Assembly (NCBI GenBank): GCA_949592205.1
Contig: CATIUR010000001.1
Coordinates: forward strand, 313,252,250 to 313,316,249
DNA: 64,000 nt
From: Helichrysum umbraculigerum
Taxonomy: Eukaryota > Streptophyta > Magnoliopsida > Asterales > Asteraceae
Direction of reading: 5' to 3'
The notes under the pieces are model-generated. The model searched no databases, was not told the DNA's origin, and saw only the letters and a list, made by a program, of their open reading frames with translations. A program made the translations under genes and the position numbers. Below, in pieces: positions 11,257 to 22,809 of the stretch; the stretch's first letter is position 1; the number at the start of each line of letters is the position of its first letter.

Positions 11257-13746
11257 TGTCGCACCCCCAAATTATGATGCGGAAGCGGGTCGGTTCGGGG
11301 CGCGACTAATCAATACACAAAGCACATAAGATACATAATGAACGACCACTACATGCGTCGTTTTACAAATACATTGATTAACGTAAGAGTCTACATATGG
11401 TTTACAAAAGATGAGTTCGCATAGCTACTTGAGAGATTCTAGTACATATCTAATTTAATCAAAATATAGAAATGCAGGGAAATCTCTTGATATTATATAA
11501 TTGCATGCGACTCGAGCTACAGTATCCTGATGGGCAGTCCAACCTACTGCTGAGTACCTGAGATAACATGCTAAAAGGTCAGCTATAAAGCTGGTGAGCT
11601 CACAGGTTTGATATAACAATATATGATGTGTGAACCGCAAGATTTGATGATTTGATTTACAAAGCATGTAAATAATTGATTGATGGGTATCACATGAATA
11701 TTTGTAATTAAACAAATAAGTAAAGATATATGAAACTGGCATGAGCACATAGTCTGAGCTTAACTGAGATGTCAGGATCACAATTAAGTGCCTGAGCGAG
11801 GGTGCCTCTATGCGTATGCCTAATCAACATACGTTTGAACAAATGATAATGCGTCCGTTTGACAGGTTAGTGCTTGCTAACTCGGACGGGGATTGTCAAT
11901 CCCATATGGTACCATACACTAACATTCACGCTAAATCATATTAACAGAACTATGCTTCAGAGGACTTTGATTGATTAGATGAAAACAACTCATGCAGCAT
12001 ACGTGATAATTTGATACTTGCGTTCACATGTAAAACAAAACAGAGCATGTATCTCACCCCTAGGTAAAAGCATTTAAAATAGGGGCTATGAGACTCACCT
12101 GAGCCTATTGAATTGTTAGCCAACAATTTATGATGATTCACAATGATTTGATGTCGTTACAACGACTGAACCTGCAGGACGTCTGAGACGTGCAAGGTTT
12201 TGATAAATGATTAGATTCTTAAAACTTGCCGGGCGTATCAAACGCGCAAGGTTTAATTGATTTGATGACACTACGGACCATCTATGCTAGTTATTCCCTT
12301 AACTAGTTTTGACCAAATACTTTGGTAATTGATTAGGGTTGAGTTTGTGAAAATGTATACGGGTCGTTGGTGACAGCTTGTAATAATAATTTCAAACTAT
12401 TATTATTTTGCATGATTTGTTGTATCGTATTTAAATTGTTATAGTTAAAACTGCTAGTTATAGGTTTCTGCCGAAAGTGATGGTTTCTGCCGAAGGTTAT
12501 GGTTTCTGCCGAAGGTGATGGTTTCTGCCGAAGGTTATGGTTTCTGCCGAAGGTGATGGTTTCTATCGAAGGTTATGATTTCTGCCGAAGGTTATGGTTT
12601 CTGCCGAAGGTTATAGTTTCTGCCGAAGGTTATGGTTTCTGCCGAAAGTTATAGTTTATGCCGAAGACATAAACTGTTATCATTTTTGAGTTTGTAAAAC
12701 GAGTTTCAAGTTTTGATTTGGACATTTTATAGTTTGATGAGCTACAAGACAAGTAAATAAATGTATTAAAGTAGTTTTAAGGTGTCGTTCCAAAAATTCA
12801 CCCAAACCCATCCTAATCAATTTCTTTGGACATAATCAGTTGCTAGATGTTAATATATGATGTTATAAATACATATAAACATATAATTTAAACAAAAGTT
12901 GTTGATTTCCTTACAATTTAAAATGGAGCTAAAATGGAGATGGAGCTTGGTGATGATGATGATGAATGATGAAGATGATCACGATGATGATGATGATGCT
13001 TGATCTCGTTTTTGTTATTTGTTGTTGTTGTTTGATTTGGAACCGAGAGAGAGCCGAGAGAGATTGAGAATGAAATGGAGAATGAAAATGAAAACAAAGG
13101 GTGCGTTTGATCTAACTGGCCAACTCCAATTATTGGAGTTGGTTGGTTAATATTTGCAGTACAAAACGCCCGTGTTTTTGTACCCGATCGAAAAGTAGTA
13201 TAATATTTTAATTCGATAAATTTCTATAATTGACATCGTACGTATTTTAATCGAAGTATTCTAATAAAAATACTTTTAATGAGATATAAAAATATATCTT
13301 TGTTTTATCTTTCTGAGACGGACACGATTTAATTGGTTTCGTCGCGTTTGGGTAAAATGTTATAAAACGAAATATGTTTTATTTTAACTGAATGTAAATA
13401 ATAATTATTATCTTCCATAATAATACATTATTTATAAATTTTGTCGCGTACGGTTGATTTGTACGATACGAATACTTTATATATATTAACAAAATAATAT
13501 ATAAGAAATAACGAGTTGTATTAAATAATATTTCCTATATTACTTAATATTGTTTTTCACCAACGCCGTATAATTGAATCGGAATTCGGCCGATTTAAAA
13601 TGAACGATTAAACTTAATCGCATATTGATATATATTTGCCAATATATAATTTGATACACACAATTAGCCTAATACATAGCACTAACTACATGTATTACAA
13701 AGTGATTAGGAACTAAAAATCTAGTCCTAATTTGACGGGTGTCACA
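11257..13746 (-). repeat. 5' LTR of the complete chromovirus element (2490 bp)
   Basis: Apart from the tandem array at 12473-12665, I see no difference from the copy at 3610-6080. It should contain the element's promoter, but I could not assign a convincing TATA box. Confidence 0.95.
12473..12665. repeat. 19-bp tandem array in 5' LTR, about 11 units
   Basis: Same unit as at 4816-5000, with one extra repeat and a few substitutions (CTATCG for CTGTCG, TTATGA for TTATGG). Confidence 0.9.
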
Positions 13747-13751
13747 ACAGG

Positions 13752-15405
13752 AGTTTAAGGATGTATTTTGAACCTGAAGGGGTTCTGGACACGATGTCCA
13801 TGAACTTTCCATCGAGACGGAAGGTGTTTGCCTTGTAGGCTTTCCTAAGACGGCCTGGAAACGGGATTCGTACTTCCTTTTGAGGTGTAGGGACAGGCAT
13901 AGGCTCGACTGTCGGCGGGACAGGAGAAGAAGTGGAAGGTTGGCTCGGTGCCTCCTTCTTGTCTGTAGTACTCATCTGTTTAGCCTCTTCTACATGGGGT
14001 TTTTTACCGTGTTACTAGGGAGATTACCCTGAGGCCTAGAGCCAAGACATTGGGCTAGTTGTCCAATTTGGGCCTCAAGATTTTTGAGAACGGCCAGTTG
14101 GTTCCTAAGGTATAGGTCAGTTTGGTCTTTCCTAGCGCTAGTCTTTTGGTTGATCTAGTGTTGGCCTTGGATGAATTTAGTGAGGGTGTCATCTGGACTA
14201 GTAATGGGCACAAGGGTCTTAGTATGTTCAGTCGGTTGAGCTGCGTCGGGTGCAGTCAATGACAGTGGTTGGTTATAGGTGAGTTGGGGTTGTTGTGGGT
14301 ATCTAGGTTGGTAGTTGGGTTGAAACGGTGGTTGGTTCCTAGGTGGGTATTGGGTGTTTCTAGACCTAGGGGGAGGTTCGAGCGAAACCAGACGGATTTT
14401 GAGGCTGAGCTGGAAATTGAGCATAGTAAACCGTACCGTCAGCAAGATCCTCGTACTCAACCTGATAAGCTTCTGTAGGTAGGTTGGCACAGTTCTGGCA
14501 TTCCTGAACTTGGTGGGCGTGCTGGGATGGTTTCTTCATTTCGCCAATTTGTTTCGTCAGGGTTTCGATTTTCTCTGTCAAGGACTTGATAGCTTCGGTC
14601 TGGAATGGGTTTGGAGTGGCAAGTGGTGCCGATGATGAGGAATGCTCACCAGAATTCTAATCGTGATGGTTAATCATCATATTTTCGATCAGGTTCCAAG
14701 CCTCTTCATCAGTTAGTTGCATGAAGTTACCTTGAGCAGCAACGTCGAGAGTGATGCGATGGTTTGGAGCAAGACCGTTGTAGAACGTGCACAGCTGGAT
14801 GGTTTTCTCTATTTTAGGACATCTATTTAGGAGACTCTTATATCGCTCCCATGCCGTATAGATAGATTCATCATGAGCTTGGTGGAAGTTCATGATGTCA
14901 TTCTTGCATTTGGTTTGTTTGGCCGGAGGAAAGTACTTAGTTAGGAATTTAGTAGCCATCTCCGTCCAAGAGGTGATATAGCCGGTCTCTAATCCCTCAA
15001 ACCAAGTTAAGGCATGGTAAGTGAGAGAATAGGGGAATAGGTATAGGCGGACTATGTCCTGATCAACCCCATTCTGCTTGTAAGAGTTAGTAGTTTGAAT
15101 GAATCGGTTTATGTGGGCGTTGGGATCATCGTGGGGTAAACCATGGAATTGGCAGAACTCCTTGATGAGTTGAACGATATGGTGTTTAAGTTCGAAAGAC
15201 GCGCCATCGATAACAGGATAGCTGATGGGTCCACCTCGTCCTTCGATTGATGGTTTGGTCCTGTCGGCGAGCGTGACACGAGCAGCCATCGGTTGTCGGG
15301 TGCGTTTTTCTTTGCGAATGGAACAGATAATCGACTCGGGATCGGGTACGAAAATGAGAGGTTCAGATCCTGATGATATGACATTGTAAAGAAGTTAGTT
15401 TTCAT
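13752..15405 (-). pseudogene. Athila-like gag, decayed (outer element, upstream part)
   Basis: Minus-strand frame 15289-14657 (210 residues, starting MAARVTLADRTK) carries a plant gag core with LTWFEGLETGYITSW and LLNRCPKIEKTIQLCTFYNG. An in-frame stop near 14655 and a frameshift near 14390 break the rest, which is proline/glutamine-rich. A last segment (13975-13748) with IPFPGRLRKAY leads into the protease part now at 3604. This is the 5' half of the element split by the chromovirus insertion. A short upstream frame at 15405-15290 may be leader sequence. Confidence 0.8.
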
Positions 15406-15599
15406 TTTTCAAGAATTTGGATTTTCCTCTCAATTTGGTGAATCAAAGTATACCCATTCACGGCATTCTTTGTGAATCAACGTGTTTTGGAAGAATTATT
15501 CCTGGCTATTCCTTTGAATCAACATGATTAATTTATTATCTCAATTTTGCATTACATCATTTTGTCTCAAAGAAACGGTTGTTTTCATTTCCCTCTACG
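15406..15599. other. Unassigned stretch between Athila-like gag and LINE fragment
   Basis: No coding or structural signal recognised. It is probably untranslated leader of the outer retroelement. Confidence 0.3.
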
Positions 15600-16136
15600 G
15601 GCCATATAATTCTGTTCCTTTTATTTAACGGATCTTTGAAGCTCAACAATATCGGCCTCTGTGGCCCAAGAATCCTCATTAGACCGGGTAGAGATCTCAT
15701 CTTATTTGTCCCAGTTCAAGATCCTATCCAAATTAACCCCCTGCTTCTTTTTTGAACTCAATAAAAAATTTAATCTTCAAGTTTCATATCGACTTTCAGC
15801 TGCTTAATTTGGTTTAGGAGATACATCTGCCAGCCTTGGAGAAGAATGTGAAGCCCATGATGAAGTGACAACCTCTTCAAACCCATCAATATCCAGCCAA
15901 CGGTCAAAACAATGAAAGGGTTTCAGACCAAAGTTGATAGAACCAGTCTGTAACGAAAGAGGGTTGTGATCAGAGATAACACAACCTAAAGCCTTAATAT
16001 GAGTATCAAAGCCAGATGTTAAGAAAATTTGGCTACATAAGGAAATGATCAAGTTTGCTTTTCTTTGTCCCAAACTTATTGAAATCGGTAAATCTCCTCG
16101 CACCGAGAGGGGATTCGTATAGCCCCACCCGGCCAA
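15600..16136 (-). pseudogene. LINE fragment, end of AP-endonuclease domain
   Basis: The minus frame 16136-15804 contains ALGCVISDHNPLSL, matching the SDHxPL signature at the end of LINE endonucleases, then KPFHCFDRWLDIDGF, the usual following segment. The continuation to about 15600 is recognisable only in shifted frames with stops. It has neither 5' ORF nor reverse transcriptase, so it is a dead fragment. Confidence 0.7.
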
Positions 16137-16673
16137 AATATAGTCATTGAAAAGATAATCATCAGGTTAGTTAAAGAAAGTTACATTTTACGCTATTCAC
16201 ATTTATGATAAATGATTTTCTTAAGATGTTACATTCATGTTCTGTACTAATGTACACTATCTACATTTTATATTAACAAGATTTAGCACATCAAAGTAAA
16301 TGGTATTTTAGAGAAGTAACCTCTAATGCTTCTTGAAAACATAATTTTAAGTATATCTCAATTCATTATAAAACGGTTTAAAATGTGGTCTTTTACCTTT
16401 GTAATACAAAAAATCTTAGGAAATAAAAAAAAAAAAAAAGACTCATTATATGGGAGAAACAAGATAATATCAACCTATCTACGGATCATTAATTTTATTT
16501 GTTCAGATATATTTGGTTTATCAAACAGCAGATAGATTACAACATAACATGAGACCACCTAACTCTCTTTCACAAAGACGAGTGAAATGGAAACAAGTTA
16601 ACACTAGCAGATAAATCTCGAATATGATATCAAAATCTTGATCGAATCACGGTGAATGTGGGGAAGTTTATCA
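16137..16673. other. 3' flank of the carbonic anhydrase gene
   Basis: AT-rich DNA with a poly(A) run at 16425-16439 and the likely polyadenylation signal at 16494-16499. No other gene is seen. Confidence 0.5.
16494..16499 (-). terminator. Probable polyadenylation signal of the carbonic anhydrase gene
   Basis: AATAAA on minus, about 175 bases downstream of the stop codon at 16674-16676. Confidence 0.55.
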
Positions 16674-19322
16674 TTAGTGGCTCATCTTGTCATCAAACAT
16701 TTCTATGTTTCTTCCATTCAATGGCTGAACGGGTCTTGAGTTGCTTTTGCATCCAAAAATCAACGGTGCTTTTAAAGCCGCTACTTGTTCTCGTGAAATT
16801 GACCTCACCTATGAATTTGATTAGAGCCATGTGTTAAAAACCACAAAAATGAAATAACTGGAAAGACAACAATTTGTAATGACGTAATTTCATGTTTATA
16901 CCTTGCCAAGGATGTTCCATATAACTCCTTCTGTGCATGGAGGTGTGGAAAAAGATCCTACATATCGGTAATACTTGCGTGTGTGTTTTCTAATTTGCTT
17001 CGTGGTGATGGTTCCAATAGCTATTTGAGCTTGTTCATGAGATGAGCTGTGAACCATTTTCCTCAGTTGCGCCAATTCGGTTTGTATCTGTTTGGTACAA
17101 ATAATTAGGACTGTTCACAGTTCGGATAAAACCGGATTATCCAATTGGATAACTCGGATCGGACCATGTGGTTTGGATAATTGGATTTTTGGATCGGTTC
17201 GGATCAAAACCAAACTTACTATTTTGGATCACGGATTGGTTTTGGTTAGTAAATTACAAACCGAATTATCCAAAAAAACCAAATAACAAATAAATATTCA
17301 TTTTTCAAACATTATATGTATACATGCACATACAAAATAGTTTACTAACTTATTAATATTCTATAAATATACAAATATAATAGGTGGTTTATAGTTTACA
17401 AAATTGTTTACTTATATATGTAGGTAATTTATAGTTTTGTTTTGCATTTTACTATTATATTACACACACATGTATATGTACTGGGAGGTTCAAATGAAAA
17501 TCATCCATTCTATATAAGTTTATTATAATATCTAACATATTTTTAGTAGATATTGTAAATATTTATGTATTTGTTTGGATATCCAAAAACCAAACTGATC
17601 CATCCAAATAGTAATTCGGATGGATTGGTTTGGTTTTTGAATTTGTTTGGACGGACCGGATTCATATTTTCGAAACCATAATCCATTTGGATTCATGTAT
17701 ACGGATTGGTTTTGAACCAATCAATCCATTTGAACACCCCTACAAATAATCAAACATCATTTATTTGACATGGCATATAGTTAAACTCCAAAAAGTTTTT
17801 CTGTCTTTTTTAATCTTACATATGTTTTAACATAATTTGTACTCAATATAAATACATAATCGTTGAGTCAGTCTAAACAATTAGAATGTCTTACAAAATA
17901 TATATAGAGAAATATTTTGGGACGATAATCATAAGAAAGCGATGACATTTTCATAATAGAACAAAAATGTACCCGCCAAAGTAATTAAGGACTTTCAAAG
18001 TTAATGTAGCATCGAAAAGAAGCACATTACGATTTTGTTGACAGAAACAGAGCTTATGCTTTATGTCCGATAAAAAAATTTCAAACGTTGAAAGAGTGAT
18101 CCAGATTGAAGTTGAGTGTTCAACTTTAAACGCTAGCCTATGTAACCGTTTGAAGCGAAAATGAATGAACTGAAATACCTTAGATAGCATAGGGTCGGGA
18201 TGACCGTAGTGATAAAGAACAGCTATAACGGACACTTCACCATCAGCAGACTTGTGAACCAAATGAAGCTCAGCATCGTACCTAGAGAAATAATATACTT
18301 CTATTGTTTCATTATTTACATTTTGACGTTAAAAACAATCCTGCTGTACATATGATTGGAAATAGAAGGACATACCGAACACCATCAAGGTGATGCTCGG
18401 AAGGCGAATGCCAATGCATTTGTACGAGACTATAATTTTTTCCATTCAATCTAAAGGCTCCTGCATTTCCATCATAATTCATCTGCACCAATTTTGCCAG
18501 TTCATTCATCATCAAAGTTAAAACCCCATCATTGACTTTGACCAGGGGTCAAAATGAAAGAATACAAAAGTCAAAATTGAATGTAAATAAGAGAGAGAAA
18601 AATTACAAACCGCAACATTGAAGAGATTGTCAACAAGAGTAGCGTTCACAGCAACATGATATTCGATGTCTAATGGCTTCAAGTGTCGACCAGAAACACA
18701 TTTTGACTTGATTATATTGACCGGAGACTGAAATCTACCATTGGAGCAAGCTGAGTACGTTGGGCTTAAACTCCCCCATTTTTGTGGGCCGGATGGGCCC
18801 AAATAGGTAAACTGTGGTCCTCCACCATTCACTGTTTCTCAACAATCAACATTATTGAATTGGTTTCAAAAGGGTAATCACAAATCCAAAATGCATCTAT
18901 TAAATCGTTAAGAAATTTACATGTAAGAAAGTTTAAGTTACTATACGTTTGGAAATTGGAAATAACGTTTAATGCGCTATAAATGTGTATATATTATTAG
19001 ACATGTTTTTAGGTTTGACATTTTTAGACCTATACAGCTGACACTCTTAATTTGCTGTAATGAAACTTATATTATAAAGTTAGTACGTACGTACGTTATA
19101 CCGAAGTAAGCCCAGAATCAATAACACAATCCAAATATCGAGTTTTAACGCAGTATAAACTTTACTGTCATCTAATTTTTAAAATATAATGTAATAAGAG
19201 TAATACTGTATATAATAGAAGAAAAGGCAGGGATCATGATACATACCATAGTAAGGAGATGTTGTAAGAAACAAAAGCAATGACATGGAGAAGAAGGAGG
19301 AAAAAACTTGATCGGAAGCCAT
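16674..19322 (-). CDS. Alpha-type carbonic anhydrase, secreted, six exons, intact
   Basis: Predicted 275-residue zinc enzyme for reversible CO2 hydration. Exons on minus: 19322-19247, 18831-18611, 18482-18376, 18281-18179, 17087-16902, 16808-16674. All introns are GT-AG and all phases match. Residues 1-25 (hydrophobic core SMSLLLFLTT) form a likely signal peptide, so the product enters the secretory pathway. Zinc ligands are H122 and H124 (MHWHSPSEHH) and H141 (AELHLVH). E128 and E139 are also conserved. C54 and C220 fit the plant alpha-CA disulfide. YYRYVGSFSTPPC is the family C-terminal core, but the first Thr of the usual LTTPPC is Ser216, and Asn94 appears to sit where human CA II has the proton-shuttle His64. 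Upstream in-frame ATGs lie at or before the expected transcription start, so MASDQ is preferred. Length is normal for the family. Confidence 0.92.
17106..17742. mobile_element. hAT-type MITE in intron 4 of the carbonic anhydrase gene
   Basis: The 637-bp element has similar inverted ends, TAGGACTGTTCAC and (reverse complement of the right end) TAGGGGTGTTCAA. It is flanked by a perfect 8-bp duplication CAAATAAT (17098-17105, 17743-17750). The inner sequence is rich in TTGGTTTGGATT-like words and codes for nothing. Eight-base duplications and TAGGG ends fit hAT non-autonomous elements. Its edge is 18 bases from the exon 5 acceptor. Confidence 0.9.
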
Positions 19323-19448
19323 GGTTGAATAGAGATTGGTGTGTACGTGTTCCTCCAATAGGCAATAGGTAGATGAAGAAGAAATAATGGAGGGGATCTG
19401 TATTTGTATTTGTATTGTCACTTGCATATGACATCTTTAATTATATTG

Positions 19449-19460
19449 TCTATATATAGA
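19449..19460 (-). promoter_or_regulatory. TATA box of the carbonic anhydrase gene
   Basis: TCTATATATAGA lies about 130 bases upstream of the chosen ATG on minus and places the transcription start near 19420-19425. Confidence 0.6.
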
Positions 19461-19838
19461 AACAAGATAGCATTTGGAAGGTAGCTACAGAGGCCTTATA
19501 GAATAAAGAAAGCATGTGATTTTTGTGACCAGGCGTATTGTTAAATTAATAAAAATTACTTTATGTGTCTTTCGAGAAAAGACGTACGGGCATTAATATG
19601 TCTTATCAACTATGTGGTAATAATAGGTAATAAATTAATTATTATATCATATTTTGATTTGTCTAAGTTAATTAAGCATCTTATGACAAGTTGTATGTCA
19701 GTTTCATTCCCTTTGCTATTTTAATCTTTTGAATCAAATCTAATGGCCGGGGTTGTCCAAATATCAAAACATTTGCCTCTTTTCTAATACAATTTGTCCT
19801 CAATCACACTTATTATAACATTTCGATTAGTGTGTGTA
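19461..19838. other. Upstream region of the carbonic anhydrase gene
   Basis: AT-rich, no coding signal. It presumably includes the gene's promoter elements, but I recognise none beyond the TATA box. Confidence 0.4.
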
Positions 19839-20345
19839 TCTATGTATATACTAAGCGAGTAATAAAGATGGCTTCGGGATTTTCCACGTGAGCAACAATG
19901 ACACGTGGCAACATCTAATTTTTTTTAATTAAATAAATAGTTGGGTTCAAATAGAGTTTTAAATGTATTATAATTCTAACTAATTAATAATTAATTTAAG
20001 AAAAAATAAAGAATTAAACAGATAATACATCGTTTAAAATAGGGGTGGATACATGCTTTTGTATTTTACTACAATTCTTAGGATTTAGCTTTTTATTAAT
20101 ACCTTTCATCAATTATGAAACCGTTGGTTAAATTGTAGCTTTGTTTTTTAAATAATAATGATATTAAATAATACAGTACAAGCTAACATTGTATGTAATT
20201 TCAGTACATTACAAAGTAAGAGTAGGTGGAATTTTATAATATATTGAAATTATTAAAATATGTTTGAATACGTAATTTATTTTGAAAAGAACAAGTACAA
20301 TTATATATTTTAAATTACCGTGCATCGCACGGGTACCATAACTAG
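19839..20345 (+). mobile_element. Non-autonomous Helitron-like element (507 bp)
   Basis: It starts TCTATGTATATACTAAGC after an A, and ends CTAG before a T. A 3' hairpin CCGTGC-ATC-GCACGG at 20318-20332 lies nine bases before the CTAG. A TC start, hairpin, CTRR end and A|T target are the Helitron hallmarks. It has no coding capacity. Confidence 0.8.
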
Positions 20346-21225
20346 TTAAGTATATACGATTACTATCTCACTTAAACTCACAATCTCTTAATTGATTGTT
20401 CCCCTCATACCGCTAATTCAAATGCCCTTTGGTGTTTACATGATTAATTTGACAGACGGCAAGCTTTTAATTTCTTAATTGTTTAATTAGAGTTTCTATC
20501 GACCACAAACAATATATTAACAAGAAGAATTCCTACTTTTTATATTAATATAATATAATATATTTTGTAACTTAGTTATACCAAATAAATCATGAGCCAT
20601 CCAACATGGGTCTTGAGTTTGCGAGAAGAGAACCTAATCATATTCATCACCATCAATAAAATACATTTGACCTCACCTAGTTGAGGCCCTACCAGGCATA
20701 TATACTACAGTGCTTCCAGGAAAAATTCGTCAACACTTATTGTGTACATAGAATTACATTTAATATTATTGTTTTTTTAAAGGGCAGGATTATATTTTAT
20801 GTAGATCACTCCCTTATCGATCAATGTCCTGTTTTTCATCGTTTTCGTTATATTTGCGGTGTTTGTCACACTATTACAAACAAATTCCGCAAGTTGATGA
20901 TACGTTAACAGCACTCAACTTAGGTACTTGTACTTTTATGTCAGGGGTACCCTCTACATTTTACCAATCGGGTAAAATTAAAGTGGTACCGTCATCACAA
21001 ATGTCCAGACCCTACATATGTAACCGACATGTTAGGAGTTCGATTATTAAAATGTGGTACGGAGGTGATACCCTTCAAAATACCTTTTTTTTAACAACGG
21101 AGACTAAAAAAGTCGTGACATAAAGTGTAAATTCTCTAGCAACAATAGCACACATGTTAATTTTGCTGACAGATTGTATATATGTTCCACATTCTAGAAT
21201 GATACATAAAATGATGTAGTTTACA
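20346..21225. other. Intergenic AT-rich DNA
   Basis: Only short ORFs without recognisable domains. Nothing further seen. Confidence 0.4.
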
Positions 21226-21471
21226 CCCTCTCCCTCCGTCTCATACTAATTGTTTACGACCACTTCGTACAAACTTGAAAAAATATTGACTAGTAGAGTG
21301 GTGCCAATTATATTCTTACTTTTAGACGGTATCGAATGTAATATGTTTTGTGGATAAATATATTGAGGATGAAATAGTAAAGTTAATTAGTGTATTACTT
21401 TTGAAAATGAACACTTATTTTGAGTCAAACTATAGTGATAGGTGAACACTCACATTGAGATAGATGTAGTA
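21226..21471. mobile_element. Degenerate Stowaway-like MITE
   Basis: The left end TCCCTCCGTCTCATACTAAT and the right end, read in reverse as TACTACATCTATCTCAATG, are related to the Stowaway consensus. The length is typical. The TA duplication is not clean. Confidence 0.5.
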
Positions 21472-22426
21472 TGTCATACGCATATATAACACAAGCATTA
21501 TGAACTAAAGTGTTCCTTTTTTATCCACTGAACTCAATTCGATGACAGGCCGTCACTGAACTCCATCTTTAACCTCTGTTTAGTTTTTTCTTTTGCCTAT
21601 GAAATTTGATGACTGAGAAATTAAGAAGCAAAAGAGATAAGAAGATTCTATTCTATTAGAAGTAGACAACACAACAAGATGCCCGAGTTCACGGTCCAGT
21701 CCGACCAGTTTTGATAAAATTCCAAACCGGATCGGTCTTTGACGGTTTGAGAAATTACAAACCGGACCGGACCACTTAGATAGTTTTAACTGGGCTGGAC
21801 CAAATTAATAGTTACGTACATACAATGACGGTTAATTTAGTTTTGTACACACTAAAGAAGTCAACGCATAGTTATATACATTTAAAAACACTTAACTCTA
21901 ATTATAAACTATATTGCACATACAGTACTCGGAGCTATTAAAATGATTCTTTTAGATTCCAGGATTAATTCAACCACCACTACCACTACAAATTCATTAT
22001 TCATTATAATTGATAGATAACCTTACCTTCACCACCACCGCCTCCACCACCCCCACAAACACACTAAAGCAATAATAATTTATAGATAATTAAAGGTGGG
22101 TGTTTTTGTCTTTAAACAAACTTTGTTGGATAAGTAGTACGTGTTTTTGTTGTCATCATCTGATGGCCGGTGTTGGAATAAAGTGATGTTAAGCCTTAAT
22201 TAATTTGTAGGTAGTACGCCAAAGTTTAAGGGTTGGCAATGTATATATCTTCATCATATCGATCTAATTCGGCCCCTATATATATGTTTGACTTGAAATC
22301 AACAACAAACAATAAAGTAGGGTCGCACCCAAGACCTACATAGTTTTATTTTTTATATATAAGCTAGCCGGCCGGTTCGAACTAATTTTAATAACATTTG
22401 TAGGTAAAAGTTATTTTGGTTCATAA
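21472..22426. other. Intergenic DNA
   Basis: Includes a patch at 21690-21800 rich in AAACCGGACCGG-like words similar in style to the hAT MITE interior. No boundaries were found and no gene is visible. Confidence 0.35.
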
Positions 22427-22809
22427 TCTATATATAATACATTATACCATTCAACATTCTATCTCTTAAATCCTTAAAACCTAATTATGGTAAGTTAGTT
22501 AATCATATATCTCTTTTAATTATTATATTTATTGATTTTTAAAGTTGAAAAATGAATCTATCTACGTACTATACTACTATAATACATTTGAGTTATTGGT
22601 CATAAAATTCAATCAAAATAAAAGGAAAAAAAAAACTATTTGACTTAATCAATATTTAACATAATTAAGATAATTTCAACATATATAAAACATTTGAAGA
22701 CAGTATATAATAATAAAAATCCATTAACCTTCGATCCAAGTCAAACATCAAAAATTGAAAATCTATAGCACAAATTTTAACCCGCCGCTTTGCGCGGGTA
22801 CTATGCTAG
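22427..22809 (+). mobile_element. Probable short Helitron-like element
   Basis: The right end has a hairpin CCCGC...GCGGG (22781-22798), then CTAG at 22806-22809 followed by T. The proposed left end is TCTATATATAATACA at 22427 after A. The 3' end is convincing. The 5' end is a guess based on similarity to the element at 19839. Confidence 0.55.

Larger units (their letters stand above)
3605..13751 (-). mobile_element. Complete chromovirus-type Ty3/gypsy retrotransposon with target duplications
   Basis: The element runs from TGTCGCACCC at 3610 to GGGTGTCACA ending at 13746 and is flanked by the 5-bp duplication ACAGG (3605-3609 and 13747-13751). Read on minus it has the order 5' LTR (11257-13746), PBS, single gag-pol frame, PPT, 3' LTR (3610-6080). 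The LTRs differ by eye only inside a 19-bp tandem array (one unit plus a few bases), and the coding frame is uninterrupted. Both facts indicate a very recent insertion and possible autonomy. Domain order and a chromodomain-like C terminus point to the Tekay/Del group, inferred from motifs only. It landed inside the gag-protease frame of an older Athila-like element. Confidence 0.95.

Noticed and set aside
16326..16535. Plus-strand ORF with Lys run
   Set aside because: Falls in AT-rich 3' flank with a poly(A) run, no homology seen.
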